From Burkholderiaceae bacterium (GTDB lineage: Bacteria; Pseudomonadota; Gammaproteobacteria; Burkholderiales; Burkholderiaceae), in NCBI GenBank assembly GCA_022701965.1, contig JAKONL010000509.1, positions 1 to 12,621 on the forward strand: a stretch of 12,621 bases of DNA, written 5' to 3'. A program made the translations under genes and the position numbers. The notes beneath the pieces are model-generated. The model was not told the DNA's origin. It searched no databases and saw nothing but the letters and a program-made list of their open reading frames with translations. Shown piece by piece: positions 1-7,551 of the stretch (position 1 is its first letter; every line of letters begins with the position of its first letter).

Positions 1-237
1 GGCATCGCGCTGGTCGACGAGTTCTCGGTGCGCAACTGGCCGACGCACCAGCTGATCGTGCGCCACGTCGACAGCGCGCCGGAGCTGCAGGCCAACCTCG
101 TGCATCCGCGCTTCGACCCGCTGTCCAAACTCGCGCAGAGCTTCGTGCTGGTGCTGCGCGACCTGATGCAGAAGCAGGGGTTCGAGACCCCCGGATCGAC
201 CGTGCACGCACCGCGATCGCACGCCGCGAACGCCTAG
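1..237 (+). CDS. LysR-type transcriptional regulator, C-terminal fragment (5' end outside window)
   Basis: This is the last 78 codons of a reading frame already open at base 1; the stop is TAG at 235-237. The visible protein begins GIALVDEFSV and continues through a stretch resembling the end of the LysR effector-binding domain (the common pattern is GIAL-D, then a surface strand, then a final helix with F-x-x-x-L-R). The N-terminal winged helix-turn-helix is not in the window, so the assignment rests on the C-terminal pattern only. A 28-base internal ATG could be taken as a start, but the frame is open upstream and the preceding residues fit the family. The gene is co-oriented with the operon that begins 130 bp downstream, rather than divergent as is usual for LysR regulators and their targets. 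By inference it may control that operon through the inverted repeats in the gap. LysR assignment is moderately sure; the effector is unknown. Confidence 0.72.
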   Translation, partial: GIALVDEFSVRNWPTHQLIVRHVDSAPELQANLVHPRFDPLSKLAQSFVLVLRDLMQKQGFETPGSTVHAPRSHAANA

Positions 238-239
238 TT

Positions 240-256
240 GGTGCAGTCCGTGCACC
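240..256. promoter_or_regulatory. Perfect inverted repeat GGTGCA-N5-TGCACC just after the LysR stop
   Basis: Six-base arms (240-245 and 251-256) flank a 5-base spacer, starting three bases after the LysR-type stop codon. It could be an operator half of the downstream control region or a small hairpin. It has no following T run, so an intrinsic terminator is unlikely. The arm length and spacer equal those of the second dyad at 279-295. In a GC-rich sequence a 6-bp dyad can occur by chance, so confidence is low. Confidence 0.3.
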
Positions 257-278
257 CCGAAGGCGAATCGCGCGATCG

Positions 279-295
279 CTTAACAGCAGGTTAAG
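279..295. promoter_or_regulatory. Candidate LysR-type operator: CTTAAC-N5-GTTAAG
   Basis: A perfect dyad with 6-base arms (279-284, 290-295) lies in the only noncoding gap ahead of the operon. It contains the T-N11-A spacing (T281 to A293) typical of LysR-family binding sites, and it is an AT-rich island in very GC-rich DNA. TTAACA at 280-285 also resembles a -35 hexamer (one mismatch to TTGACA), but no convincing -10 stands 16-18 bp downstream. The upstream LysR-type gene makes it a reasonable operator candidate. Binding is inferred, not shown. Confidence 0.42.
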
Positions 296-357
296 GGTGC
301 CGGACGAAAAGGCACGCGACACGCACCGGGCCGACGTCGAAGAATGACTTTCGAACC

Positions 358-361
358 GGAG
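358..361 (+). promoter_or_regulatory. Ribosome binding site deciding the start at 368
   Basis: GGAG sits 6 bases before the ATG at 368. An in-frame ATG at 344 has no properly spaced Shine-Dalgarno (a GAAGA directly abuts it) and would only add eight poorly conserved residues, so 368 is preferred. Confidence 0.6.
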
Positions 362-367
362 CCATTC

Positions 368-1306
368 ATGACCGCATCTGTGCCTTCCTCCCCCGCAGCG
401 ACCGCCGCCCCGACGGGCGTCTACGTGATCTGCCCGACGCCCTTCAGGGAGGACTTCGGCCTCGACCTCGACAGCATCGCCACGCTGGTGGACTTCCAGG
501 TGCGCGCGGGCGTCGCGGGCCTGGCCGTGCTGGGCTTCCTCGGCGAAGCGCACAAGCTCTCGAACGACGAGCGCCGCGCGGTCGTCGACACCTTCGTGCG
601 CTGCGCCGAGGGCCGCCTGCCGGTGTGGGTGGGCGTGCGCGCGCTCGGGCTGGCCGGCGCGATCGAGCAGGCGCGCGAAGCGCAGTCGCTCGGCGCGACG
701 GCCGTGTTCGCGGCGCCGCTGGACGGCGCCTCCGACGCGATGCAGTTCGAGTACTACCGGTCGCTCGCGAAGGCGGTCGGCATTCCCGTGATCATCCACG
801 ACTTCCCCGACTCCTTCGGCACCGAGATCAAGGCCGAGGTCGTGGCCCGGCTCGGCCGCGAAGGCGGCGTCGGCATGATCAAGATGGAGGAGCCGCCGGT
901 CGGCCAGAAGATCACCCGCATCCGCGAGCTCGCCGGCGACACCATGCGCATCTTCGGCGGCCTGGGCGGCGTCTACCTGCTCGAGGAGCTGCAGCGCGGC
1001 GCGGTCGGCACCATGACCGGATTCGCCTATCCGGAAATCCTCGCGCGCATCCACGCGCTGTTCGCCGCCGGCGACGTCGAGGGCGCAGCGCGGGTCTTCG
1101 ACACCTACTGCCCGCTGATCCGCTACGAGTTCCAGCCGAAGATCGGCCTGGCGCTGCGCAAGTACATCTACATGCGCCGCGGCGCCATCGCCTGCGACGC
1201 GATCCGCTCGCCGGGCCTGCGCATCGACGCCGTCACCGCGCGCGAGCTCGAGGCCGTGGTCGCACGCACCGGGCTGGCCATCGACGCGCCGCCGCTGCAG
1301 TTCTGA
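368..1306 (+). CDS. DapA/NanA-superfamily (dihydrodipicolinate synthase-like) lyase with altered active site
   Basis: The 312-residue protein has the normal length and order of a class I aldolase-type TIM barrel of the DHDPS/N-acetylneuraminate lyase family: a strand ending in CPTPF near residues 22-26, a G-x-x-G-E loop at 56-60, and the Schiff-base lysine K172 in GMIKMEEPP. It then has a GGLGG turn at 197-201. Family members form a lysine imine with pyruvate or another 2-oxo acid and make or break a C-C bond, or dehydrate an acid, in the cytoplasm. Here the usual GTTGE loop reads GFLGE, and the usual YN-x-P motif holding the catalytic tyrosine reads HDFP (144-147). The arginine that binds aspartate semialdehyde in true DapA is a serine (S149). 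Lysine biosynthesis is therefore very unlikely; the real substrate is unknown. It is the first gene of the operon, 38 bp before the importer's binding protein. The stop is TGA at 1304-1306. The upstream ATG at 344 remains a possible alternative start. Confidence 0.85.
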   Translation: MTASVPSSPAATAAPTGVYVICPTPFREDFGLDLDSIATLVDFQVRAGVAGLAVLGFLGEAHKLSNDERRAVVDTFVRCAEGRLPVWVGVRALGLAGAIEQAREAQSLGATAVFAAPLDGASDAMQFEYYRSLAKAVGIPVIIHDFPDSFGTEIKAEVVARLGREGGVGMIKMEEPPVGQKITRIRELAGDTMRIFGGLGGVYLLEELQRGAVGTMTGFAYPEILARIHALFAAGDVEGAARVFDTYCPLIRYEFQPKIGLALRKYIYMRRGAIACDAIRSPGLRIDAVTARELEAVVARTGLAIDAPPLQF

Positions 1307-1344
1307 GTCCTTCCCTTCCATCCCTTCTGATCGAGAACGAACCC

Positions 1345-2958
1345 ATGATCCACGCACGCGTTCCCTGCTTCGTCGCCACGGCGGTCGCCCTTTCGGTGGC
1401 GATGCTCGCGGCACCGGCCTCGGCGCAGACCCGCGCCGAGACCATGCGCTTCGTCACCGGCGGCACGGTCAACACGCTCGACCCGACCATGCTCGGGACC
1501 ACGCGCGAGGCCTTCACGGTGGGCATGAGCACCTACGACCGGCTGGTGTCCTTCGGCCGCAAGAAGCAGGGCGACAACTGGGTGTTCGACCTGGAGAAGA
1601 TCCGCGGCGAACTGGCCGAGCGCTACGTCGTGAGCCCCGACGGCCTGAAGATCACCTTCCATCTGCGCAAGGACGCGAAGTTCCAGGACGGCACGCCGGT
1701 CACCGCCGACGACGTCAAGTGGTCGCTCGACCGCGCCGTCACGGCCAAGTCGCTGGCCAGCGCGCAGCTGCTGACCGGCTCGATGACGAGCGCCGACCAG
1801 TTCAAGGTGATCGATGCGAGCACGTTCGAGGTCACGCTGCCCAAGCCCGACCGGCTGGCGCTGCCGAACCTGGCCACGGTCTACCCGATCATCATCAATT
1901 CGAAGGTCGCGAAATCGCATGCCACGCCCGACGACCCGTGGGCCCAGAACTGGCTCAAGGCCAACACCGCCGGCAGCGGCGCCTACAGCGTCGAGAGCTT
2001 CAAGCCCGGCGAGCAGATCGTGCTCAAGCGCAACGACGCCTGGACCCGCGGCGCCGACGGCAAGCCCGCCGCCTTCAAGCGCGTGATCGCGCAGACCATT
2101 CCCGAGGCCGCGACGCGCGCCAACCTGGTCGAGCGCGGCGACGCCGACCTGGCGATCGACCTGCAGGCCAACGACGCCGCCTCGCTCGCCGCCAAGGGCA
2201 AGGTCAGGGTGATCTCGACGCCGCAGTACAACGCGGTGAGCTTCATCTCCTTCAACACGCAGATGAAGCCCTTCGACAACGTCAAGGTGCGCCAGGCCAT
2301 CGCCTACGCGCTGCCCTACGACGACATGTTCAAGGCGGCGCTGTTCGGCCGCGGCAAGCCGCTGTTCAACGCGACCTGGAAGGACGGCCCGCCGAGCGCC
2401 GATTTCCCGATCGCGCAGCCGGTGAAGCTCGACCTCGCGAAAGCGAGGCAGCTGCTGACCGAGGCCGGCTATCCGAACGGCTTCGAGACGCCCTTCGCCT
2501 TCAACCTTGGCCAGGCCAACATCGCCGAGCCGATGGCCGCGCTGATCAAGGAATCGCTCGCCAAGATCAACGTCAAGGTCGACATCCAGAAGCTGCCCGA
2601 CGCGCAGATGGCGACGCTGATCAACGAGAAGAAGGCGCCGTTCTTCACCGAGAACGTCGTCGCCTGGCTGCCGTCGAACGACTACTTCTATCGCAACTTC
2701 TACACCGGCAAGCAGCGCTGGAACTACAGCTCGCTCGACGATCCGAAGCTGGTGGAGATCGCCGAGAAGGCGCGCTTCGAAAGCGACCCGGCCAGGTACG
2801 CGGCCTACGCGAAGCAACTCAACGCGATGGCCTTCGAGCTGATGGCGCAGATCCCGATCTGGCAGGCCAGCCAGGACGCGGTGATGGTGCCGTCGCTCGA
2901 CGGGTACGTCTACCAGTTCCATCGCCAGGTCGACTTCCGCGACGTGTCGCGCAAGTGA
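1345..2958 (+). CDS. ABC importer periplasmic substrate-binding protein, family 5 (DppA/OppA type)
   Basis: The 537-residue protein has a clear Sec signal peptide: a hydrophobic core at about 9-23 and an ASA|Q cleavage site after residue 27. There is no lipobox cysteine, so it should be a soluble periplasmic protein. The family-5 solute-binding hallmark is at about 99-131: SPDGLKITFHLRKD, then F-x-DGTPVTADDV and W-S-L-D-R. These proteins capture peptides, opines, glutathione, nickel or assorted amide-containing compounds and hand them to a DppBC-type channel. Length is normal for the family. The ligand is not readable from sequence; placement with ring-opening amidohydrolases suggests a cyclic ureide, an N-acyl compound or a modified amino acid (inference). 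The ATG at 1345 is preceded only by a weak GAG 9 bases upstream, but the signal peptide fixes this start. The stop is 12 bp before the first permease gene. Confidence 0.93.
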   Translation: MIHARVPCFVATAVALSVAMLAAPASAQTRAETMRFVTGGTVNTLDPTMLGTTREAFTVGMSTYDRLVSFGRKKQGDNWVFDLEKIRGELAERYVVSPDGLKITFHLRKDAKFQDGTPVTADDVKWSLDRAVTAKSLASAQLLTGSMTSADQFKVIDASTFEVTLPKPDRLALPNLATVYPIIINSKVAKSHATPDDPWAQNWLKANTAGSGAYSVESFKPGEQIVLKRNDAWTRGADGKPAAFKRVIAQTIPEAATRANLVERGDADLAIDLQANDAASLAAKGKVRVISTPQYNAVSFISFNTQMKPFDNVKVRQAIAYALPYDDMFKAALFGRGKPLFNATWKDGPPSADFPIAQPVKLDLAKARQLLTEAGYPNGFETPFAFNLGQANIAEPMAALIKESLAKINVKVDIQKLPDAQMATLINEKKAPFFTENVVAWLPSNDYFYRNFYTGKQRWNYSSLDDPKLVEIAEKARFESDPARYAAYAKQLNAMAFELMAQIPIWQASQDAVMVPSLDGYVYQFHRQVDFRDVSRK

Positions 2959-2970
2959 TTCGGACCTGAC

Positions 2971-4002
2971 GTGAGCCTGCTCGCCACCACGCTGCGCCGC
3001 ACCGGCCGGCGCTTCGTCTCCTCGCTGCCCGCGCTGTTGGGCGTGCTGGTCTTCACCTTCCTCTTGATGCGCGTGCTGCCGGGCGACCCGGCGGTGTTCT
3101 TCGCCTCGGGAGCGAATTCGGGCAAGGAGGAGATCGAGATGGTGAGGAAGCAGATGGGCCTGGACAAGCCGATCCCGGCGCAGCTCTTCCTCTACCTGAA
3201 GGACGTCGGCACCGGCCAGCTCGGCCGCTCGCTCACCACCGGGCAGCCGGTGGTGGCCGACATCCGCCAGCGGCTGCCCGCCTCGCTGGAACTCACGTTC
3301 ACCGCGCTGCTGATCGCGCTCCTGAGCGCCGTGCCGCTGGGCATCCTCGCCGCGCTGCGCGCCGGCTCCTTCGTCGACCACGCGGTGCGCATGTTCTGCG
3401 TGGTCGGCGTGTGCGTGCCGACCTTCGTCTCGGGCCTGCTGCTGGTCTACGTCTTCTACTACCTGCTGGGCGTGGCGCCCGACCCGACCGGGCGGCTCGA
3501 CGTGTTCGCGGGCTCGGCGCCGAACGTCACCGGCTTCCTGCTGATCGACTTCCTGCTCGCCGGCGACCTCGCCGGCTGGTGGGCCGCCGCGAAGCAGCTG
3601 ATGCTGCCGGCGCTGACGATGGCGCTCTTCGTGCTCGCGCCGATCGCGCGCATCACGCGCGCCTCGATGCTCACCGCGCTGGGCAGCGACTTCGTGCGCA
3701 CCGCGCGCTCCATCGGCCTGCCGTCGCGGCGCATCGTCGTGACCTACGCGCTGCGCAACGCCGTGCTGCCGGTGCTCACCATCCTGGGCATCGTGTTCTC
3801 CACCATGCTGGGTGCCAACGTGCTGGTAGAGAAGGTGTTCTCCTGGCCCGGCGTGGCGTCGTACGCGCTCGACGCCCTGCTCGCTTCCGACTACGCGCCG
3901 GTGCAGGGCTTCGTGCTGCTGATGGCGTCGATCTTCGTGCTGGTCAACCTGGTCGTCGACCTCCTCTACAGCATCTCCGACCCGAGGATCTCGATCGAAT
4001 GA
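2971..4002 (+). CDS. ABC importer inner-membrane permease, DppB/OppB type
   Basis: The 343-residue protein opens with a basic stretch and a first membrane segment (about 19-36) ending in RVLPGDPA, the standard DppB start. Several more hydrophobic segments follow (about 107-128, 141-168, 210-226, 262-285 and 312-333). The EAA coupling loop that docks on the ATPase is at about 241-267 (FVRTARSIGLP through RNAVLP), followed by SWPG and the C-terminal D-L-x-Y-x-x-x-DPR motif at about 330-339. It forms the importer channel with the next gene product. The start is GTG at 2971. It is the first start codon after the in-frame stop of the binding-protein gene (2956-2958), and no in-frame ATG gives the conserved N-terminus. 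A weak GGA lies 6 bases upstream. The gene's TGA overlaps the next ATG by four bases. Confidence 0.93.
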   Translation: MSLLATTLRRTGRRFVSSLPALLGVLVFTFLLMRVLPGDPAVFFASGANSGKEEIEMVRKQMGLDKPIPAQLFLYLKDVGTGQLGRSLTTGQPVVADIRQRLPASLELTFTALLIALLSAVPLGILAALRAGSFVDHAVRMFCVVGVCVPTFVSGLLLVYVFYYLLGVAPDPTGRLDVFAGSAPNVTGFLLIDFLLAGDLAGWWAAAKQLMLPALTMALFVLAPIARITRASMLTALGSDFVRTARSIGLPSRRIVVTYALRNAVLPVLTILGIVFSTMLGANVLVEKVFSWPGVASYALDALLASDYAPVQGFVLLMASIFVLVNLVVDLLYSISDPRISIE

Positions 4003-4856
4003 GCACCGCCACTACCGGTACCTTGAACCATGTCGCGTGGGTGCTGCGCGGCAATCCGCTGACGGCCGTCGCCGCCGTCGGCGTCGCCATCCTCTGCGTG
4101 CTCGCGGCCGTCGGGCCGTGGATCGTGCCGTACGACCCGGTCGCCTCCGACGTCGCCAACGCCCTGCAGGCGCCGAGCGCGGCGCACTGGGCCGGCACCG
4201 ACCAGCTCGGGCGCGACGTGCTCAGCCGCACCGTGGTCGCGACCCGGCTCGACCTGGCGATCGCGGCCTCGGCGGTGAGCCTGTCGTTCGTGCTCGGCGC
4301 GGTGATCGGCAGCATCTGCGGCTACGTCGGCGGGCGGGTCGACCGGGTGGTCGGGCGCTTCGTCGACGTGCTGATGGCCTTCCCGCTGTTCGTGCTGGCC
4401 ATGGCGATGGTGGCCGCGCTCGGCAACCGCGTGGAGAACATCGTCATCGCGACCGCCTTCATCAACCTGCCCTTCTACATCCGCTTCGCGCGCGCCGAGG
4501 TCAACGTGCGGCGCAACGCCGGCTGGGTCGAGTCGGCGCGCGCCTGCGGCGACTCGCACCTGTCGGTGATCCTGCGCTTCCTGCTGCCCAACATCCTGCC
4601 GGCGATGGCGGTGCAGATCTCGCTGAACCTGGGCTGGGCGGTGCTGAACGCGGCCGGGCTGTCGTTCATCGGCCTGGGCGTGCAGCAGCCGACGCCCGAG
4701 TGGGGAATCATGGTGGCGGAAGGCGCGCGCTTCATCTCGACGGGCAACTGGTGGCTGGTCGCCACGCCCGGCTTCGCGCTGATGATCGCGGTGCTGTTCT
4801 TCAACCTGCTGGGCGACGGGCTGCGCGACATCCTCGACCCGAGGATGCGGACATGA
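3999..4856 (+). CDS. ABC importer inner-membrane permease, DppC/OppC type
   Basis: The 285-residue protein matches the DppC subfamily. An N-terminal membrane segment at about 21-42 is followed by the periplasmic motif HWAGTDQLGRDVLSR (63-77), which is diagnostic of this group. Further membrane segments lie at about 85-108, 124-142 and 195-225, with a last one near 255-272. The EAA loop that contacts the ATPase is at about 178-201 (SARACGDSHLSVI through PNILP), and the protein ends with the D-G-L-R-D-x-L-DPR motif. It pairs with the preceding permease. The ATG overlaps the previous stop (ATGA, 3999-4002), with a GAGG 11 bases upstream that lies inside the codons of the preceding DPR motif. The stop overlaps the ATPase start in the same way (4853-4856). 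Confidence 0.93.
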   Translation: MSTATTGTLNHVAWVLRGNPLTAVAAVGVAILCVLAAVGPWIVPYDPVASDVANALQAPSAAHWAGTDQLGRDVLSRTVVATRLDLAIAASAVSLSFVLGAVIGSICGYVGGRVDRVVGRFVDVLMAFPLFVLAMAMVAALGNRVENIVIATAFINLPFYIRFARAEVNVRRNAGWVESARACGDSHLSVILRFLLPNILPAMAVQISLNLGWAVLNAAGLSFIGLGVQQPTPEWGIMVAEGARFISTGNWWLVATPGFALMIAVLFFNLLGDGLRDILDPRMRT

Positions 4857-6565
4857 GCGCGGTGCCGAACCAGCGCCTGCTCGACATCGACGACCTGCGC
4901 GTGAGCTTCTCCACGCGCCGCGGCATGGTCGAGGCGGTTCGCGGCGTGAGCCTGTCGCTCGACGTCGGCCAGACGCTGGGCATCGTCGGCGAAAGCGGCT
5001 CGGGCAAGTCGGTCACGGCCTTCGCCGTCACGCACCTGCTCGAGGCGGCGGGGCGCATCGTCGGCGGCCGGATCCGCTACGCCGGCCAGGACATCACGAA
5101 CGCGACGTGGAAGACGCTGCGCTCGACGCACGGCGCGGCGATCTCGATGATCTTCCAGAACCCGCGCGCGGCGCTCAACCCGATCCGCACCGTCGGGCTG
5201 CAGATCGCCGACGCGCTCAAGGTGCACAGCCGCCTCACGCCGGCCGAGGCGCGCGGCAAGGCGCTGGACCTGCTCAACGACGTGCGGATCCGCGAACCCG
5301 AGAAGCGGCTGGACGCCTATCCGCACGAACTCTCCGGCGGCATGTGCCAGCGGATCATGATCGCGATGGCGATCGCCAGCGAGCCCGCGCTGCTGATCGC
5401 CGACGAACCGACCACCGGCCTCGACGTGACGACGCAGAAGACGGTGATGGACCTGCTCGCCGCCCTCACCGCCCAACGCGGCATGGCCACGATCCTCATC
5501 ACCCACGACCTCGGCCTGGCAGCGAAGTACTGCAGCCGGGTGGTGGTGATGGAGCGCGGCCGGGTGGTCGAGGACGCACCACCGCTGCGACTCTTCAGCG
5601 CGCCCGCGCATCCCTACACGAGACGGCTGGTGGCGGCATCGCCGACGCTGACCTCGACCATCGCCGACCTCGTCGTGGATGCGAGGGACGCGACGGAGGC
5701 GACGCAAGCCCCAGCCACGCCCGCCGTCGAAACACCAAGGCCGAAGCCGGCGCCCGGCACGCCGCTGCTGCTCGAAGTGCAGAACCTGTCGAAGCGCTAC
5801 CCCGGCGGCATCACGGCGGTGAACCGGGTGTCGTTCCGGCTCGCGCGCGGCGAGAGCCTCGGGCTGGTCGGTGAATCGGGCTCGGGCAAGAGCACGATCT
5901 CGCGCCTGCTGTGCCGGCTGATCGACGCCAGCGACGGCGAGATCCTGTTCGACGGCGGCAGCATCGGCGGCATCGCGGCCGGCGACTTCCACAGGTCGCC
6001 GCTGCGCAAGGACATCCAGATCGTCTTCCAGGACCCGCACGACAGCCTCAACCCGCGCTTCAGCGCCTTCGACTGCATCGCGCATCCGCTGCGGCGACTC
6101 GGCGGCATGTCGTCGGGCCCCGCGCTGACGCAGGCCGTGAACGACTGCGCGCTGCGCGTGGGCCTGCCGCTGGAATTGCTGGAGCGCTTCCCGCACCAGC
6201 TCTCCGGCGGCCAGAAGGCGCGCATCGGCATCGCGCGCGCCATCGCCTGCAAGCCGCGACTGCTGGTGCTCGACGAGCCGACCGCCGCGCTCGACGTGTC
6301 GGTGCAGGCGGTGATCCTGCAGCTGCTCGACCGCCTGCGACGGGAGGAGGACCTGGCCTTCCTGTTCGTGAGCCACGACCTGAACGTGGTGCGCATGATG
6401 TGCGAACGCACCATCGTGCTGCGCAACGGCGAGGTGGTCGAGGAAGGCGCGAGCGCCGACCTCTTCAGCGCGCCGAAGTCCGACTACACCCGCGCGCTGA
6501 TCGCCGCGATTCCGCATTTCGAGCCGCACGCGGCGCCGGTCGTTGCCGAGGCGGTCCCGGCATGA
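4853..6565 (+). CDS. Fused double ATPase of peptide-type ABC importer (DppD-DppF / GsiA architecture)
   Basis: The 570-residue protein contains two complete ABC nucleotide-binding domains. Domain 1: Walker A GESGSGKS (46-53), Q-loop Q102, signature LSGGM (160-164), Walker B LIADEP (181-186), switch histidine H218, and the DppD-type C-terminal HPYT (253-256). A low-complexity Ala/Pro/Thr linker (about 270-304) follows. Domain 2: Walker A GESGSGKS (340-347), Q-loop Q393, signature LSGGQ (450-454), Walker B LVLDEP (471-476), H509 and DYT (544-546). All catalytic residues are present in both halves, so both sites look competent. It powers the permease pair encoded just upstream. The fusion resembles GsiA, the fused glutathione-importer ATPase, and is common in Burkholderiales; it does not reveal the substrate. 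The ATG overlaps the preceding stop, with GAGG 8 bases upstream. The stop overlaps the epimerase start. Confidence 0.94.
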   Translation: MSAVPNQRLLDIDDLRVSFSTRRGMVEAVRGVSLSLDVGQTLGIVGESGSGKSVTAFAVTHLLEAAGRIVGGRIRYAGQDITNATWKTLRSTHGAAISMIFQNPRAALNPIRTVGLQIADALKVHSRLTPAEARGKALDLLNDVRIREPEKRLDAYPHELSGGMCQRIMIAMAIASEPALLIADEPTTGLDVTTQKTVMDLLAALTAQRGMATILITHDLGLAAKYCSRVVVMERGRVVEDAPPLRLFSAPAHPYTRRLVAASPTLTSTIADLVVDARDATEATQAPATPAVETPRPKPAPGTPLLLEVQNLSKRYPGGITAVNRVSFRLARGESLGLVGESGSGKSTISRLLCRLIDASDGEILFDGGSIGGIAAGDFHRSPLRKDIQIVFQDPHDSLNPRFSAFDCIAHPLRRLGGMSSGPALTQAVNDCALRVGLPLELLERFPHQLSGGQKARIGIARAIACKPRLLVLDEPTAALDVSVQAVILQLLDRLRREEDLAFLFVSHDLNVVRMMCERTIVLRNGEVVEEGASADLFSAPKSDYTRALIAAIPHFEPHAAPVVAEAVPA

Positions 6566-7551
6566 AGACGCTGGTCTTCGGCGGCGCCGGCTTCGTCGGG
6601 CTCAACATCGCCGAGCGGCTGCTGTCGCAGGGCGAGGCGGTGGTGCTGTTCGACCGGCTGCCGCTGCCGGAGACGGCCGCCGCCGCGTTCGCGGCCCTGC
6701 CCGGTTCGCTCGAATGGATCCAGGGGGACGTGACGGACCTGGAAAGCGTCGCGCGGGCGCTGACCTGCGAGATCGACACCGTGGTGCTCGGCTCCGCCGT
6801 CACGGCCGACGCCGCGCGCGAGGCGCGCGATCCCGAGACCATCCTGGAGGTCAACCTGTCGGCCCTCGCGCCGATCCTGCGCGCGGCGCGCGACGCCGGC
6901 GTGCGCCGCATCGTCAACCTGAGCTCGGCGGCGGCCTACGGTCTGGCGGCGATGGACGCGTCGACGGTCGACGAGGACACCCCGCCGCGGCCCGCGGGCC
7001 TCTACGGCATCACCAAGCTCGCCTCCGAGCTCATCGGCGGACGCCTGGCGGACCTGTGGTCGCTCGACTTCGCGAGCCTGCGCCTGAGCGCGGTGTTCGG
7101 ACCCTGGGAACGCGCGACCGGCGTGCGCGACACCACCAGCCCGCAATTCCAGATCACCGAGGCCGCGCGCCGCGGCACGCCGGCGCTGCTCGCGCGGCCG
7201 GGCGTGCGCGACTGGATCTACGCGCCCGACGTGGCATGCGCCGTGCACGCGGTGCTGCGCGCCGAGGCGCTGTCGCATCGCGTCTACAACGTGTCGGCGC
7301 CCGGGACTTGGTCGGCGCTGGCCTGGGGCGAGCGGTTCGCGGCGTCGAGGCCGGGCTTCGAATGCCGGCTGGCGCGCGACGGCGAGGCCCCGACGATCGA
7401 CCTGCATTCGGACGCGGACCGCGGCGCGCTGGCGGTCGGGCGGCTGCGCGCGGAGCTCGGCTGGCAGGCCGGCTTCGGGCTCGACGACTCGGCCGCGCAC
7501 CTCGACGCCTGGTGCCGGCGCCATGCATCTCCATCGAAAGGCACATCGTGA
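6562..7551 (+). CDS. NAD-dependent epimerase/dehydratase family protein (extended SDR)
   Basis: The 329-residue protein has the extended-SDR layout. A Rossmann motif G7-G8-A-G10-F-V-G13 lies at the N-terminus, D31 follows the second strand (favouring NAD), and GDVTD is at 55-59. The catalytic part shows NLSSAAAYG (119-127) and YGITK (Y148, K152) as the Y-x-x-x-K pair. RLSAVFGPWE (174-183) and VRDWIYAPDVA further on match the sugar-nucleotide-epimerase-like branch. Such enzymes epimerise, dehydrate or oxidise hydroxylated substrates, not only nucleotide sugars. No sugar-activating or glycosyltransferase gene is nearby, so a role as a catabolic dehydrogenase or epimerase on the imported compound is more likely (inference). 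The ATG at 6562 overlaps the ATPase stop; GAGG lies 10 bases upstream. The exact substrate is unknown. Confidence 0.88.
   Translation: MKTLVFGGAGFVGLNIAERLLSQGEAVVLFDRLPLPETAAAAFAALPGSLEWIQGDVTDLESVARALTCEIDTVVLGSAVTADAAREARDPETILEVNLSALAPILRAARDAGVRRIVNLSSAAAYGLAAMDASTVDEDTPPRPAGLYGITKLASELIGGRLADLWSLDFASLRLSAVFGPWERATGVRDTTSPQFQITEAARRGTPALLARPGVRDWIYAPDVACAVHAVLRAEALSHRVYNVSAPGTWSALAWGERFAASRPGFECRLARDGEAPTIDLHSDADRGALAVGRLRAELGWQAGFGLDDSAAHLDAWCRRHASPSKGTS
7536..7541 (+). promoter_or_regulatory. Ribosome binding site supporting the GTG start at 7548
   Basis: GAAAGG lies 6 bases before GTG 7548, inside the last codons of the epimerase gene. The GTG starts a protein whose residues 11-18 are the SDR cofactor motif, the normal distance for this family, and no in-frame ATG lies near it. 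Confidence 0.6.

Noticed and set aside
240..256. Intrinsic terminator for the LysR-type gene
   Set aside because: The dyad has only a 6-bp stem and is followed by CCGAAGG rather than a T run.
213..279. Two GCGATCGC octamers (213-220 and 272-279) as a repeat element
   Set aside because: Two copies of a GC-rich palindrome close together can arise by chance, one lies in coding sequence, and no further spacing pattern is seen.
344..367. Alternative ATG at 344 for the DapA-like gene
   Set aside because: There is no properly spaced ribosome binding site, and the added residues precede an already variable N-terminus. ATG 368 has GGAG at 6 bases.
368..1306. Naming the first operon gene dapA (lysine biosynthesis)
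   Set aside because: The GTTGE threonines, both catalytic tyrosines and the substrate arginine are missing, and the gene sits in a catabolic operon.
625..1344. Possible long fusion of an Arg-rich N-terminal region to the substrate-binding protein (open frame 625-2958)
   Set aside because: The upstream part is an out-of-frame reading of the DapA-like gene, rich in Arg/Ala/Gly as expected for a GC-rich shadow. The signal peptide begins at 1345, which fixes the real start.
1168..3381. Antisense open frame of 737 codons on the - strand
   Set aside because: It runs opposite three well-supported genes, has no recognisable domain and has shadow-like composition (Arg, His, Gly, Glu). Long antisense frames are common at this G+C content.
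4475..6529. Antisense open frame of 684 codons opposite the permease/ATPase genes
   Set aside because: It mirrors conserved ABC ATPase codons, with no motif of its own and no plausible start context.
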